Source: Nageia nagi
Taxonomy: Eukaryota > Pinophyta
Direction: 5' to 3'
Length of the DNA stretch: 64,000 nucleotides
NCBI GenBank assembly: GCA_050084985.1
Contig: JBITNC010000001.1
Coordinates: forward strand, 77,748,001-77,812,000
Shown: in pieces, positions 12,181 through 24,588 of the stretch
Position numbering within the stretch: the first letter of the stretch is position 1
Layout of the letters: each line of letters starts with the position of its first letter
Made by a program: the position numbers and the translations under genes
Notes under the pieces: generated by a model
The model's input: only the letters and a program-made list of their open reading frames with translations
Told to the model about the DNA's origin: nothing
Database searches by the model: none

Positions 12181-13983
12181 TGTTGATTGATATAATGTAA
12201 CCTCAAGGGTTTGGTTTGGTCATGTTCTCTATTTCTTGCAATAGTAGGGTCCTTGAAAGAGTATAAGGTAGTGGGAGAGTGCACTCATTAGGGTTTTTTG
12301 CTTAATCTCTTGATTATAGGCTAATTCCTATCTATAGTAAGGTTAAAAGCAACTAGAAAGAGATAAAAGACAAGGGTAATAGGAAAGAGACAAAGGAACA
12401 AGATAAATAAAGTAAACTAAAACTAACTAGCATGAGCATTACCACATAAGAAGCAATCCTTAGACAATATTATGAATAGCAAACTATCTTACTCTTGGGG
12501 TCTCACAATCAAAATACATAGCCATAACTTAGGAAAATACTTCATGCTTAACATTTACCAAAACATAATGAATAGCCACAAACTATGAAGGGAAAAGCAT
12601 CATTGTATTATATTATCACACATAAAGCATCTCATACACTGGGCAAATTTGCTAGAATGTTCAACCCTTTGGACCTATAACAGTCCACTATTTATATATT
12701 TACATTTACCATGGGGTGGTTATCCACCATTATTGCTCATTAATTACTCTATTGACTACGAATATTAAAAGGAATTATTTACAAATGTACAAATTATAAT
12801 ACAAACTATGCTATATTGCATAATGACTAAGTACAATTAGTACCAAGGTCTAGGAGTTTAATATCTTTGAACTATTATACTTCCTAGCTATAATCCCTCT
12901 AATATATCATTTATTGCATCTTGTTATGATTGTAGTTGATTGTGAAGGCATTATCCATCGACTTGATTGGCACAACTTGTATTTGTATTCTATTAACATG
13001 CATATAACGTTATGCAACCATCTATGGCCATAACTATAGCTCTAAGTTGCATGGAATAGTGAGGGAAATGAAGAATGTATCATTGAAATCTAAGGAAGAA
13101 CTATCACTATCATATGGAAATGAGTCATGGTCAAAACATTGATAGAGCCTTGATGGTCAAACACTCATGATTAAGTGGACCTAGGTGTTCTCCTTAACTC
13201 ATTATTCCTTTCTCAGTATGGTAGGTTCTACTTTCTTTTGGTGGGGTTTAGTGATGGCAAAGATTTTCTTTAACACCCATTGATTTTTGGTAAAATATCT
13301 GACATCATCACTCAAAATTGGTGGGTTCTATTTGCTAAATATTCTTTATGTAGTACCCATTAAAGATTATCTTAACACCCAATATTTTTAGAAAAAATAT
13401 ATGATGTCATCACTCCAAATTGATGGGTCTTAGAGGTTGCACTTCTCACAATATCTTCTATTGATTTTTGACACATGGTGGAACTTTTTCTTTGGAAATC
13501 CATGGGCTTTATAGTATTACTCGCTAGTAACTTTGATTGAATTTGACCTAATAGAAACTCATATTTATAATATTTCTTGAAAAGACTTAGATTTTGATAC
13601 TACTTGAATTAGAATTAGATATTTACTTCCCTTACATGCTATAGTATTTCCCAAACATATTACAACACTTCATGAACATGACTTAGACATATTTACAATA
13701 CCTTATGACCTTAAACTTATGTACAATTACCAAAATACACCCAACTGGACTATGACCAACCTCCAAGAGTTATTTACATGACAATGTCCTCTTTTAAACA
13801 ATATAGTGGTTAAATTCCTAAAACTTTTTAATACCTATTTACATTGATAGCATCCAGAATATTGATAGCACTTGGACTTACCCTAACTAAATAAAATTTG
13901 ATAAAATTGACTAATCATAAAGAACAAAGATGACTTCCAATATTTACAAATTCATGAAAGGGGAGAAGGAAATGGGAATTATG
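12181..13983 (-). repeat. 3' LTR of element C
   Basis: It starts tgttgattgatataatgtaa and matches 24589-26402 throughout. Shared landmarks are 'aacctcaagggtttgg', 'tggggtctcacaat' and 'catgggctttat'. A TATA-like ctatttatatat (minus-strand atatataaatag) lies at 12688-12699. The outer end near 13983 is approximate, because both copies stop matching after 'gaattat'. Confidence 0.85.
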
Positions 13984-14540
13984 GATGATTTTATTTGAAA
14001 TAAATGAAAGAATAAAAAATATCATAATGTTACCCTATCTTTAGAGTATGATTTAGAAAGAATAATAGTATTCTAATGGCTCTCAGGCTCTTATCTTACT
14101 TGAGAATTGAACCTTTACTTGCTTCCTTAACTTGCCTACATGAAAGAATCTTTTGTAGGAGTTTCAAGTTGTGGAATTAATTTTGTGGGGAGCAAAGATT
14201 AAAGTTTCAAATCTTTCAAGTCCTGATAATCTACATGTGACAAAACATAGTATGCTTATAGTTTAACTGTATCTACTTTGCAACCTTATTAACATGTTCT
14301 CTAGTCTTCTAGCGTACAAAAATCTTACAATTACCTCCTAAGCCAAGTTATTTATTTGTTGTAATATGATATGTGTTTCTCAAACAAAGACTACTCTAAA
14401 CATTATATGGTATTTGCCACCCATTGGTTAGCACTACTCTATACATCATGTTATTCACATAGTTTGAGAGCTTTTAATTCAATTAAAGAATGAAAGCATT
14501 TATTAATAAAACTAGCTTCTTTCTTTAGCTAGTGTTTGTA
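13984..14540. other. Short non-coding interval before the C accessory frame
   Basis: It lies between the 3' LTR and the end of the accessory frame. No clear purine-rich tract is seen next to the LTR. Confidence 0.4.
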
Positions 14541-17500
14541 AATATTCATACTAAATAATAGGTCCTATAATTCACAAATATCCTAAGTTCTCCTCAAAAA
14601 TATTTTATTTGGCCTTGGAGTGATGGTAGCTAAATCCTTTTCTATCAAGGCTTTCAACCAACTATGTATTCTTTCAATTATTGATCTAGGGATATCTAGG
14701 GCCAATTTATGCAAAGTATCTTGGGTGATATAGTACTGGAGAGCTTGTTCTATTTAACTTTTTAATAAATTCAGCTATGAAAAACCTACCAATCTTTCTC
14801 TTATTTTCTCAACCAAGGATTTTCTAAAGTTTTTAATAATCTGTAATAGCTTTGTCTTATCATCATTAAGTAATTTATTTGCCAGTACTACCTTCTTCAA
14901 CTCCTATTCAGTCTATTAGGATTTTTGATTATCAATTATAGTGGCTTGAGCTTTTAGTTCTTCCATTTATTTCTCTACTTTTTCAATCTTAGTCTTACAT
15001 TTTTCTAGGCTCTTTTCAAACTCAAATTTCTACTTATCCAATTTTCCTATTAAATCCTTATTCTAATTCTACAACCTAATTATTATCTTATCTTTTAGGA
15101 AGTAGTCCTTCTTGTATTGATCTATTTTTTTATCTAACCTATCAATATTATTTTCCATGGATTGGAGGCTTTTTATAGCTTCCATAAAAGTATTTAAAAT
15201 AAGTCTAGATTGATCTATAGCTAGAACACTCTACATATTTACATTTACCACATCCATTAGGGTAGTATCTAGTTACCCTTCTTTGAAAGGCATCTAGGAA
15301 ATTTTAATATCCCCCATTTCTATCACTTTGCTCAAAAGTTTTAACTATTTCTCTAGGAGCATAGGGGGTTTATTCAAAAATATTGCCTAGTTAATGGGCT
15401 TTACAATATGAGTGGAAAATATATTTTTTATTTCCTCTTATGAGGTTATGGAAAAAGGAATTAATGAATGTCTTGTGTAGTCTCTTTTGATATATTATTT
15501 ATGGAGGAGGTTATTTGTATATCTTCCTCTTCCTCCTTTTCATATGGCTTCTTCTTCTCAGGTGTCTTATCCTCTAGGATGGATTCTTTCATCTTCTTCA
15601 GATCCTTATTATCATCATCATCTCCATCTCCACTTACTTCATATTTAGCTATTGTAGTATCACCAGTACCTAGTACATTTCCTCCTTCTTGGTGCACTTC
15701 ATCCCTCATTTTCTCTTGTGCATCTTGGTAGATAACAATTTCTATGCTTTGGGGCTTTTAAGTGTGTTTGGCATCCAACATCTTTATTTCTCCTATGATT
15801 GGTTCTAGCATTTCATGACTCATTTGAGGAGATGGAGTTTGTCTACTCCTGGTTACCCATGGCTATGAGGTATAAGGTTTCTTTTTGGGTATCTCTTCCT
15901 TCTTCAAGGCTTGTTGTGCTTGATCCTATGCTAATTTTAGATTCTTCTTCTCTTCTTTGGACAGGACTCCCTAAAAGTAATAGTTATTTTAACTTGAGTT
16001 CTCTTCTTATTTTTTAGCAAATACCATAAACCATATGGTTCACCTACTTCTCTCTTATTTTTCAATCCTTTTACTAGTGGAGCCTTTGGTTGATTATCTC
16101 TCACTAATATTACTTAAAAATTGGCTGGGAGTGGTTGCCCTATTTCCAGCAATGGGTCCTACATATACAAAGCTTTCGAATATTGATCGTATTAGAATTC
16201 ACCAAAGAGTTAGTTTTTAACATGGTGTATCTTAGTGGTATATTCAAATCTAAATTTTGTAAAATAATAAATCATGTTGGGGTCCCAACCCAACTCATCC
16301 CTTAACTAGGTTATAACTTCTAGGTTTTAAGGTAAACTCTTACCATCTAACTTCCTAATTTTTGTATTTTTTATACCCTCAAGGGTTAACCAAGCCTTAT
16401 TCAAAAATCCAAATTCCCACTCCAAGTATGCCTCAGATTCCTATTCAAACTAATGCACAAAATATTCAACATGGAGTCAAGGCTCATGGGTAAAAATTGT
16501 GCACTTTTTATTTGACTTTATACTTTTGTTTAAGTTTTCCTAATGGGTCATACATCCAAGGGGAATATACCATTTCTAACTTGAAATTATATATAATAGA
16601 ATCAACTATACTATATTTACACCCTATTTCTAATAATGTAAAATTTTTAGTAATGGTCAGCATATCCATAATGGACATGAAAATACTCTTGAACCTATAT
16701 TTTATCTCTATGGCACACATTTGTATGCCCATTTCTATAGAATAAAATTGGAGGGTAATAAATTTTGGCAAGAAAAATGGGTTTTCAAAAAACTTATACT
16801 TTATTATAATAGTTCTATCCTTCAAGAAGTACTAATCACCTATTTTGTTACCTCCTTATAACTCTCTCATGGTTGACTAGCATAGTCTATGAGAAACCTT
16901 CCCCATTAGAATTTGCACCATTGTGGTATAAAATTTCTCCATGAACTCATAGTATGAGCCATGAAGTGTTTTCAACATCAAGATTCTCAATTCAATTGGT
17001 GTGGGTTTTGTGCTTAGAGTCATTGCTTTGACCTAAAGTCCTCCTTCCAACAAGACCTCCAAATTTTGGTGGACTATGAGCCACCACAAATAGGATGAGT
17101 GTCAAAAGTCTAATTTTTCTATTTTAAAGAGGTTTTTCCATACTCATTTGAAATGAAGGCAAGAAAATCATAACAGACATGGGCCTCTATAATATTATAG
17201 GCCATTCTCATCATGGCCTCATCTACCTCTATTTGGATCTTCTTCCAAAGAATGATCGCTAATTCTTGCAAGATCTTTCTATCTTGAGACTTCTTGAAGG
17301 AGGTGATTTCATAACTCTATAGAAGCTTTGTGCTCCTTCCCTCATACCTTTTGTCAATCCATAACAACATCTCTACCTCATTATGATAAAATAAATCTTT
17401 TGTACACTTAAGGTCTATTTGCTTTTTAATGTGGAAGGTCCAATTAGGTGGGACTATAAATGCATGCACAATAGCCTTAGGGTAATAATCCAAAAGAATA

Positions 17501-17945
17501 TCATGTTGGTACCTAGACTTTGCCTGCCATGTTTGCTACTCCTTATAGTATTTAATTTCATACCCATATGGCCTATGTTTGAGTGCAATGGCATACAATA
17601 ACTTATGGCAAGTGAAAGATTCATAGGGTACATAATAAGCAAGGCCCTAGTCAATCATGACATCCCTCTTCAATTCGACCAATGATTTCCCTTTGCCCAT
17701 AACCTTAAGCTTCAAGTGTTGTAATAGGATCCTCATGGAATCAACACACTAGGTATCCATATGGTTTATGACCCCCATATCCATCTAGTTTACACTAAGA
17801 ACATTCTCCAGATATTCTTCTTGAATCATGATAAGATTAGCATCCACCCTCTCTTGGTCACTTACTGCTAGCTCTTTGGTATCTTTCATTGTGTCTATTA
17901 TCTTTTTTGTAGCATGGGTAAGCATAAAAAACATGAAACCTTACA
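14540..17945 (-). pseudogene. Decayed accessory protein of element C, homologous to that of H
   Basis: On the minus strand one frame runs from about 17945 to 17050 with few stops, beginning MLTHATKKIIDTMKDTKELA. Segments line up with the 49.5 kb frame of element H: GLAYYVPYESF with GLMHFVPHRCF, AIVHAFIVPPNWT with AIAEAFCPPPPMT, and further along PFFLPKFITLQFYSIE (16780-16730) with PFLLPIHVTDWIFSIE. An acidic/basic linker follows at 15709-15461 (DGDDDDNKDLKKMKES). A heptad-like, Lys/Glu-rich coiled coil comes next, at about 15180-14920. The position after integrase is where plant gypsy elements carry extra or env-like frames, but I do not recognise the family. In-frame stops make it dead here. 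Confidence 0.7.
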
Positions 17946-18480
17946 ATATCAAACTTTGAAACTCTCATTTTCTTCATGCTATCTACTCTATAGGTTCTTA
18001 GCTTTGGTTCTCTTGAAAAAATTTTCTCTTAATTTTGCTAAGTGAAGAATTGAAGTGTTGGGGAGTATGTTTTATTTGCCAAAGGTTTATGATTGAGGTC
18101 TATTAATGGAAATTAATGACCAAGGAATATCAATATACATGCAAAGTATAACATTATGGATGACATATGGGAATACATTGATTTCAAGTGCACCAAATTT
18201 GAATTGGGATATAGGGCATGATTTGTGGGTTTTTTTAGGAGATCGCCCTCTTAAGTATTATCCTTTTGATTGAATAGTTTATGCTAGATAGGCCTAGTTC
18301 CACACCATGCTTAGTTAGTGCTAACATTAATGACTACCTACCTCCTCAAAAAGTGAATCCTACCTAAATTAGAATGTATAAGCATTAAAATCAAGATAGC
18401 AATTTCTTATTTTTAGAAAGATAGCATTATCTACATTGTACAATCATTGGTGGGTGTTATGTAATCACTCAATTTCCTGG
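17946..18480. other. Spacer between integrase and accessory frame of C
   Basis: About 500 bp without clear coding similarity on either strand. It would be untranslated or splice-acceptor leader for the downstream frame if that was expressed separately. Confidence 0.35.
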
Positions 18481-19680
18481 TAATGTTTCAAATAGATCTT
18501 GTTTACTAGGATAGGTAGCTCCTAGGATACCATGATATCTTGAAGTTTAAATACATTATTTTGCATTTCTTGAGTGATGATATAGGGCCTACACCACAAG
18601 TAATCAAACTTTTGATAGTTCCTAGGTTTTTCTCTTTCCTTATCCCATTTGAGGATAATGTCTCTTGTTTCAAACTTAACCTAGGAAGACTTTTTCTTAT
18701 CAAACCATTTCTTAAGTATCTATTGTCAATGCTGGAAAGATTCATATGCTCTATTTCTATCTTCTTCAAGTTTCATGAGCTGATTGAATCTTGCTTGTAA
18801 GGGCTCAAAACATAATCTTCCAATCCTTGCAATATTTTTAATGTAGGTAACTCAAGATGAATTAGCAATACTAGTATTTTACAATACACCAATGCATAAG
18901 GATATGTTTTGATATTTTATTTGATACTGATTCTATCTATCCATATGCATAGTCTAATTATGTATGCCATTATCTAGGATTCCCTTCAATTATCCTTTTA
19001 ATAATTGGGGTTAGGTTCTTATTTGTTGATTCTATTAACCCATTCCCTTGATGATAGTAATTTGAATAGAATAACCAATATATCCTATACTCATAAACAA
19101 AGTCTAACAAATTAACTCCAATGAATGTAGGATCATTGTTTGATATAATAGTTTATGGGATACAAAAGTGAGTAATTATTCTTTTGACCATCTCTATCAT
19201 AGCCTCCTAATATATATTCTTACATGTCATGGCTTCTAAACATCTTTTGAAATAATCCATTGTAGTTAGAATAAACTTATGGTCTACTAAGAAATTTGGA
19301 TTGACAAACCTAATGAAGTCAAGACCCCATTGTTGGAAAGGCTCCTCAACAACCATAGGCTTAAGAGGCATTATAGCTTGTCTTATTTTTCCCATACCTA
19401 CTACATTTTTCATATTCTCAAGCTATCGTGAATGAATCCTAAAATATGGTAGGCCAATAGTACTTGACTTGCAATATTTTTCCTATAGTAGTTGGAACAT
19501 ATAGTTTCCTTTAAAGAATCCATAATGAAATTTGTACAAAATTCTCTAGGCTTCATCATGAGTTACACATCTTAATATGGTTTGATCAAAAAAATTCATA
19601 TAAATATGATCATCTATCATCGTAAACTTCAATGCTTGTAATTTGAATCTCCTTATTTGGAATCTATCTAAGTATTTAGG
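18480..19680 (-). pseudogene. pol: Decayed integrase of element C
   Basis: The minus-strand frame 19413-19207 reads EEPFQQWGLDFI and DHKFILTTMDYF, the start of a gypsy integrase catalytic core with its first Asp in GLDFI. Further on, the 'SDNG-F' segment appears as SNNDPTF, so the second catalytic Asp looks lost. GLIESTNK keeps the Glu. The C-terminal part near 18770-18510 has diverged into a Lys-rich tail. Integrase joins element cDNA to host DNA. Stops and the altered second acidic residue indicate it is inactive. Confidence 0.75.
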
Positions 19681-19699
19681 ACATTTACTAGTTCTAAAA

Positions 19700-20190
19700 T
19701 AAAAATATATTATTTTATCCAATCACTTTGTTGATTAAGATGCTCTTGATCCTCTACGATAACAATCATGTGTGAAGCCCTTACCATATTTTCATAGAGA
19801 GGCCTACCCCTAATAAGCTTGGTTGGTTTGATTTCTATATTGTATTCCATTATTTTTGTAATCCAACCAGCTTTCCATTCACCCAATTCTCCTTGAATGA
19901 CATAATTTCTTACATAAGGGTGAATAGTATATACAAGAATTTTATTTTGGGACACATAATGCTTAAACTTCTTAAGTCCTTTCATTATGAAAAAAACTTG
20001 CCTTTCAATAAATGAATACCCTTTTTGATGATTGTGCAGTGTTTGGCTATGAAAGGAAATGGGATGTTCTTCCTTCTGGTCATCTTTTTATGCTAGAATA
20101 GCAAAAACAAATTCTCTGCTCCATATGCATACATAATAAAATCTTTTGAAAAATAAAGGTTCTTCAAAACAAGGCTTATGTTATGGCCTT
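19700..20190 (-). pseudogene. pol: Decayed RT-linked RNase H of element C
   Basis: The 91-codon open stretch 19985-19710 contains LKKFKHYVSQNKILVYT and RGRPLYENM, a late part of the RNase H domain that follows gypsy RT. WKAGWITKIMEYNIEIKPT is the usual 'G-R--KW---L-EYD' region. The first half lies in other frames. It would degrade the RNA strand during reverse transcription. Confidence 0.65.
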
Positions 20191-20199
20191 TTTAATATC

Positions 20200-21190
20200 T
20201 TAAAAAGATTGCTTTGCTTCCTCATACCAAGAGAATATAACATATTTCTTTAACATTGTTGTGATTAGAGAAACTATTTTTGAAAAATCATTAATAAATA
20301 TTCTAACAAAATTGCTTTGACCAAGGAAAGATTGTAGAAACTTCCTATTTGAAGGTAAAGGCAATGCTTCAATATCTTTCAATCTATTTGGATCAATTAC
20401 CAATCCCTTTTGTAAGACAATATGACTATCAATTATTTTTGGTTAACCATAAAAATAGACTTTTTGGGATTAATTGAAATCTCAAATTCTATACATTTTA
20501 CAAAAACTTTACTAAGATGATGCAAATGATATTCTCTACTTTTGGAAAACATAGTAATGTCATCTAGGTAGACAAGAATAATCTTATTTATTAGATCACC
20601 AAAGGCATGGTCCATTGATCTTTGAAAGGTAGCCCTAGCATTTGAGAGATTGAAAGACATTCTTTGAAATGCAAATGTATCCCATTTGGTTGTGAATGTA
20701 GTTTTGAAATGATCCTCATCCTTTACCCAAATTTGGTTTAATCCAGAGTAGCCATCAATCATAGAAAAATAGCATGCTCTAGTTACTGTGTGTAGAATTT
20801 TCTCCATGGGAGGGAAGGGATAATTATCCTTGAGAGAAACTTGATTTAGATTTCTAAAGTCTACACATAACCTAATTTTTCCATTCTTTTTTCTTACTAG
20901 GAAAATATGAGAAACCCAAGATGAATACTTGATAGGATAGATAATTTTAGAATCTGTCAATTTAATTAACTCCTACTTCATGGCTTCTTCTATTTTTGGG
21001 TTGATCAACCTCTACTTTTTTTCTATATGGTTTTACCTCTAGCTCAAGCTCAATGGTGTGCTGGATCACATTTTTATCATACATTTTCATATCATCATAA
21101 GTCTAGGTAATTTCCTTTGAGAACTGATGCTAAATTTAAAAAATGATTCTTTTCTCTTCTTCAAAATACTTTGATCCAACCTTCATATAT
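20200..21190 (-). pseudogene. pol: Reverse transcriptase of element C
   Basis: Minus-strand ORF 20960-20433 (175 aa) is a clear gypsy RT. Seen in order are WVSHIFLVRKKNGKIRLCVD (residues 15-34), DFRNLNQ, YPFPPMEKIL, YFSMIDGYSGLNQI and FNLSNARATFQRSMDHAF. The catalytic YLDD is at residues 131-134 (20570-20559). Upstream, a frame from about 21190 reads the usual entry segment (TYDDMKMYDKNVIQHTI). Downstream, 20403-20200 carries the thumb/connection (LKDIEALPLPSNRKFLQSFL). Stops break the whole. The second Asp pair is intact, so decay is by truncation rather than loss of the active site. Confidence 0.9.
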
Positions 21191-21499
21191 TTCCTGGGTT
21201 CTACTTCCATCTTGATATTACCCTATTTTTGAATAGCCAAAGTCTCGGGCTTTTGAATATCTTTAGAGTTGAATAACCTTTGAAAAGAGAGTAAACCTTT
21301 TGGTATAAAATTTTTCTTGAGTTGTATCTATTTTGACTCTTGGAAATAATCAAGTAGTTCTTCAATACTAAAGGTATGAGCAACTATCTCATTTAACATG
21401 AAATTCATGATTTTCTCATCAAAGTCAAATACCTTTCAAAAGTTTACAGTATCAGGTACTAATGGCCTACATTAGACTTTGAATCCAAAGCTTCCTCTT

Positions 21500-21920
21500 C
21501 TATAATGAGAAGGGTTATAATGTGCCCCCTTACTAGCAAATGCATCAACAACTTGATTGTACCTTTTGGGAAAAGAGATAAAATTAATTTCTAAGAATGA
21601 ATTTAGTAAGTTCCATACCCTATTCCTATAGGTATTCATATAGTGATATTTTTCATTGGTCTAGTTTCTAACTTGCTTTATTACCAATTCAAAATCACCA
21701 TGCACCATTAGTCATCTAATACCCATGATAATAGCATTGGATAACCATAAACAAAGGGTTTCATACTCAGTAACATTATTTATGCAAACCCATATGAATT
21801 TGAATGAGAATCTTCTCATATATCTTTTTGGTGATTTAAATGCAAGACCATCCCCATAGCCATGTTAACATCTAGCTTCATCAAAGTACATTATCCATAT
21901 TTCATGCTCTCTTTCAGCTA
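21500..21920 (-). pseudogene. pol: Extra RNase H located before the RT in element C
   Basis: A single minus-strand frame with three stops reads EIWIMYFDEA at its start, NNVTEYETL in the middle, LMVHGDFELVIKQV next, and YNQVVDAFAS near the end. These are the four acidic motifs of an archaeal-type RNase H (Asp, Glu, Asp, Asp), all preserved. It lies about 300 bp after the protease and ahead of RT. In Tat/Ogre elements as I know them, the extra RNase H follows the RT-RNase H. Element E at 33.9-34.8 kb shows the same protease-RNase H order. Confidence 0.75.
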
Positions 21921-22139
21921 TGGTTGAGATTGGCTACACATTTTAATATAAATAATAGTTTCTCATGCCAATGTCAGTGACTTGGTAATTAAGGTCATTT
22001 TCTAAAATAATCTTTGTGGTTAAAAATGTTTCTCTGAGTGTATCTCTTTCAAAAAATTCGACTAGTTTAGGGTCATTCAAACATTTTTTCTCTATGATCT
22101 TCTTAAGATGAATAATTTTGGTACCCTCATTTAGAATCT

Positions 22140-22760
22140 TTACTTATTTATTTTGGAAGGGGAGTAGAAGATGTGTATAATCTAAAGCTATATATCCTCC
22201 CAATTTGGTAGTAAACTCTCTCAACAAACATATTCCAAATCTACGTGGAATATCAACAACAATAATATCTTGAATGACACAAATATCAAGGAATACATTT
22301 AGAGTTATTGAAGCTACTTTAACACTACCAACAACATCTACTAAGGAAGAATCTAACTGTATGACTCCATCTATGCATCAAGTATTGTACAATTTTATTT
22401 CATTTACAATTACTTTGGGAATGATAATAATGGCAACTCTGGTATCTATCATGCAATTATTAACTAGCCAACCTTCTAGTCTAAGGGATAGGTAGAAAGG
22501 TGGGGGTCTTCTTATTCCTATAGGAGCTAGAGGGAAATCATAAGATATTGTAAAAATAATGTTTCCCTCATTTACCTTTTTCTTATTATTTTAAAACTTC
22601 AAAGCCTCTTACAAAAGTTCAATTTGATCCAAAATTCGTAATGCATCAAATGTTAACATTCTAGAAGTTATTTTCTTCAATTCTTTCACAATGTTATATG
22701 GAGCATAAGGGGCAAACTTACTAGTTTCAATAGGTTGATGTGATTTGAACTAATGAGTTG
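22140..22760 (-). pseudogene. pol: Aspartic protease and gag-protease linker of element C
   Basis: At about 22720-22600 the minus strand reads YNIVKELKKITSRMLTFDAL, the linker that precedes protease in this gypsy group. At 22500-22140 one frame reads NNCMIDTRVAI, IIVVDIPRRFGICLLREFTT and KLGGYIALD. This is a retropepsin-like domain with the active-site triad altered to Asp-Thr-Arg. The plus-strand frame at 22274-22495 is a shadow of it. It would process the gag-pol polyprotein. Confidence 0.7.
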
Positions 22761-22999
22761 CCTTTTCCTTGTGATGATCAATGATGAAAGGATATATTAA
22801 TGGATGATACCTTTCTTTTTATGGGGATCCTTTTCTAGTCACAGTGGGATTTCCTATTATAGAGGTAGTATTACTTGAATTTTAAAAAATATGATTGTGA
22901 TATCTAGGAAGTTGATTCTCTTGATTCAATGGTTGGAGCATAGGAGCCTTAGCTCTTTTTTTATCTAGTTTAGCTTGATCATTTGTTGATTTTGCTAAG

Positions 23000-24270
23000 T
23001 GTCTTGACTTATTGTAGAATCATTGAATAAGAGACTCTAGTTTGGACACATTTAGCTTGTTCTCTAGCATAACTTGAAAGCAAAAAATTAACCATGGTAA
23101 GATTTGTAGTAAGATCTAATGCAAGTTATACCATTTGATCAAAATGTAAACCCAAGTGTTGATCTTGGTACATCACATAGGATTCTATAAAATTATGATC
23201 TAAACATGGAGGGCACCATTCTATAATGCCCATTACATCACTCTTTAGAGCACTAGTCATAACCATATTATCAATTTCTTTAGGAAAAATAGGTTGTTAT
23301 ATTTGATTATTTTTGAGATGGAATTTTGGTTGATACTGGTTATCATATATTTTGTAGTTGAAGCCTTGATTCTACCTCTCTTGTAGAGTGATCTTATTTG
23401 TAAGATTCTTGATGGTTACGTCCAATTGTCTTATTCTTTTTTCCTCTTGACATTTAAAATTAGTACTTGTTTTGTAGATGTAAAGGTAGGTAACACTAGT
23501 ACTTGATTCTATATTATGGGATTATGAGGAGGTGGTGGCAAGGATAATACTCCAAGGTGAGATATTTGTAGAGCTTTTTTAGGGGGGAAATTGGGAAACA
23601 AAGGTATGATAGATCTTGGCAACATCTTTCCAAACAATACCAAGGTATGTTCAAAAGTTTTAGCTATCTTGTAAACATCAAGGAAAGTATTTTTAGACAT
23701 GAAAATAAGCATATTGAGATCCTATATTATACCTTTCCTATAGTATAACAAGGCTTGTGCATTTATTGTTCTAATCCTTACTAGAATAAACTTCCATTTT
23801 TTCTCAAATATTATGTTGAAATCATCAATAGACTCATGAGGTTACCTTTTGATACATTCTATAAAGCTCAAAAAGGTACTATCATCATCATTAGCAAAAA
23901 ATATTTTGATCAAGGCTTTACATAACTCTCCCCATATATTTATAGATTGGGGAGTGAGAATTCTAAACCATTCATCTTCTTTACCTTTAAAAGAATGTGA
24001 TAGAAATTAGGTCATAATAGTTTCATCAATAATATCAAAACTTAAAGCCAAAAGATAGACATCCTAATAATGTTTATATGGAATCTTTCTAGACCCATCA
24101 TATTTAGGAAAAACTTTGAAAGTTGCTTGGGGAATAGTTGGGGAATTAGTAGGGAAAACCAAGGGATGTTTGTTATTCCAACCAAGTAAATAAAACATGG
24201 GCCATGTTTGGACCACTAGTATTAGGTGAAGGATTTTGTGGGGTAGAGTCAAATATGGTCAATAATGGGA
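23000..24270 (-). pseudogene. gag: Decayed gag of element C
   Basis: Read from about 24252 down, the frame shows TFKVFPKYDGSRKI, then SFKGKEDEWFRIL near 23990 and SIDDFNIIFEKKWKFI near 23840, ending in a Pro-rich tail at 23590-23510. These line up segment by segment with the gag of element H (SFKGKVLDWYRGL, NIPDFNIRFQKTWTRV), so C and H belong to one group. The domain is the retrotransposon gag capsid fold. Stops and shifts break it. No zinc knuckle could be read. Confidence 0.7.
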
Positions 24271-24271
24271 T

Positions 24272-24553
24272 AGCTCTTAAGATAATTTGAGGGGAAAATG
24301 TTCAAGAAATATTTCACCTAATTCTCCTTTTAGTAACTAATAGCTCTTGAAATCTAGGCTATCTTAAGGAATTTTTGGCACTAATTCTAGTATGTTTATG
24401 TTCTGGATGTGATAGGGTTTTAAATATTGATTGGTTGATAGAAGTTATCAATAAGGTAATAAAACCTTATAATATTTAAAAGTACTAAGTGATAGCATAC
24501 CAAACATAACTATCAAGCCTCTTCATGCCCACTACATATTGAATTTAGTTTAT
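24272..24553. other. Leader between primer-binding site and gag of C
   Basis: Short AT-rich leader. No coding similarity is visible. Confidence 0.35.
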
Positions 24554-24571
24554 ATCCCATCAAACATGCCA
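24554..24571 (-). other. Primer-binding site of element C
   Basis: On the minus strand this reads tggcatgtttgatgggat, 17 bp after the LTR end. The matching site of element H is tggcacgcccggtgggac. The two differ only by C/T and G/A transitions. I do not assign the tRNA. Confidence 0.6.
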
Positions 24572-24588
24572 AAAATGGACTTTTCTAC

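Noticed and set aside
15468-16220. Plus-strand frames at 15468-15731, 15799-16017 and 16035-16220
   Set aside because: They are shadows of the minus-strand accessory frame of element C (acidic linker read in reverse as Ser-rich).
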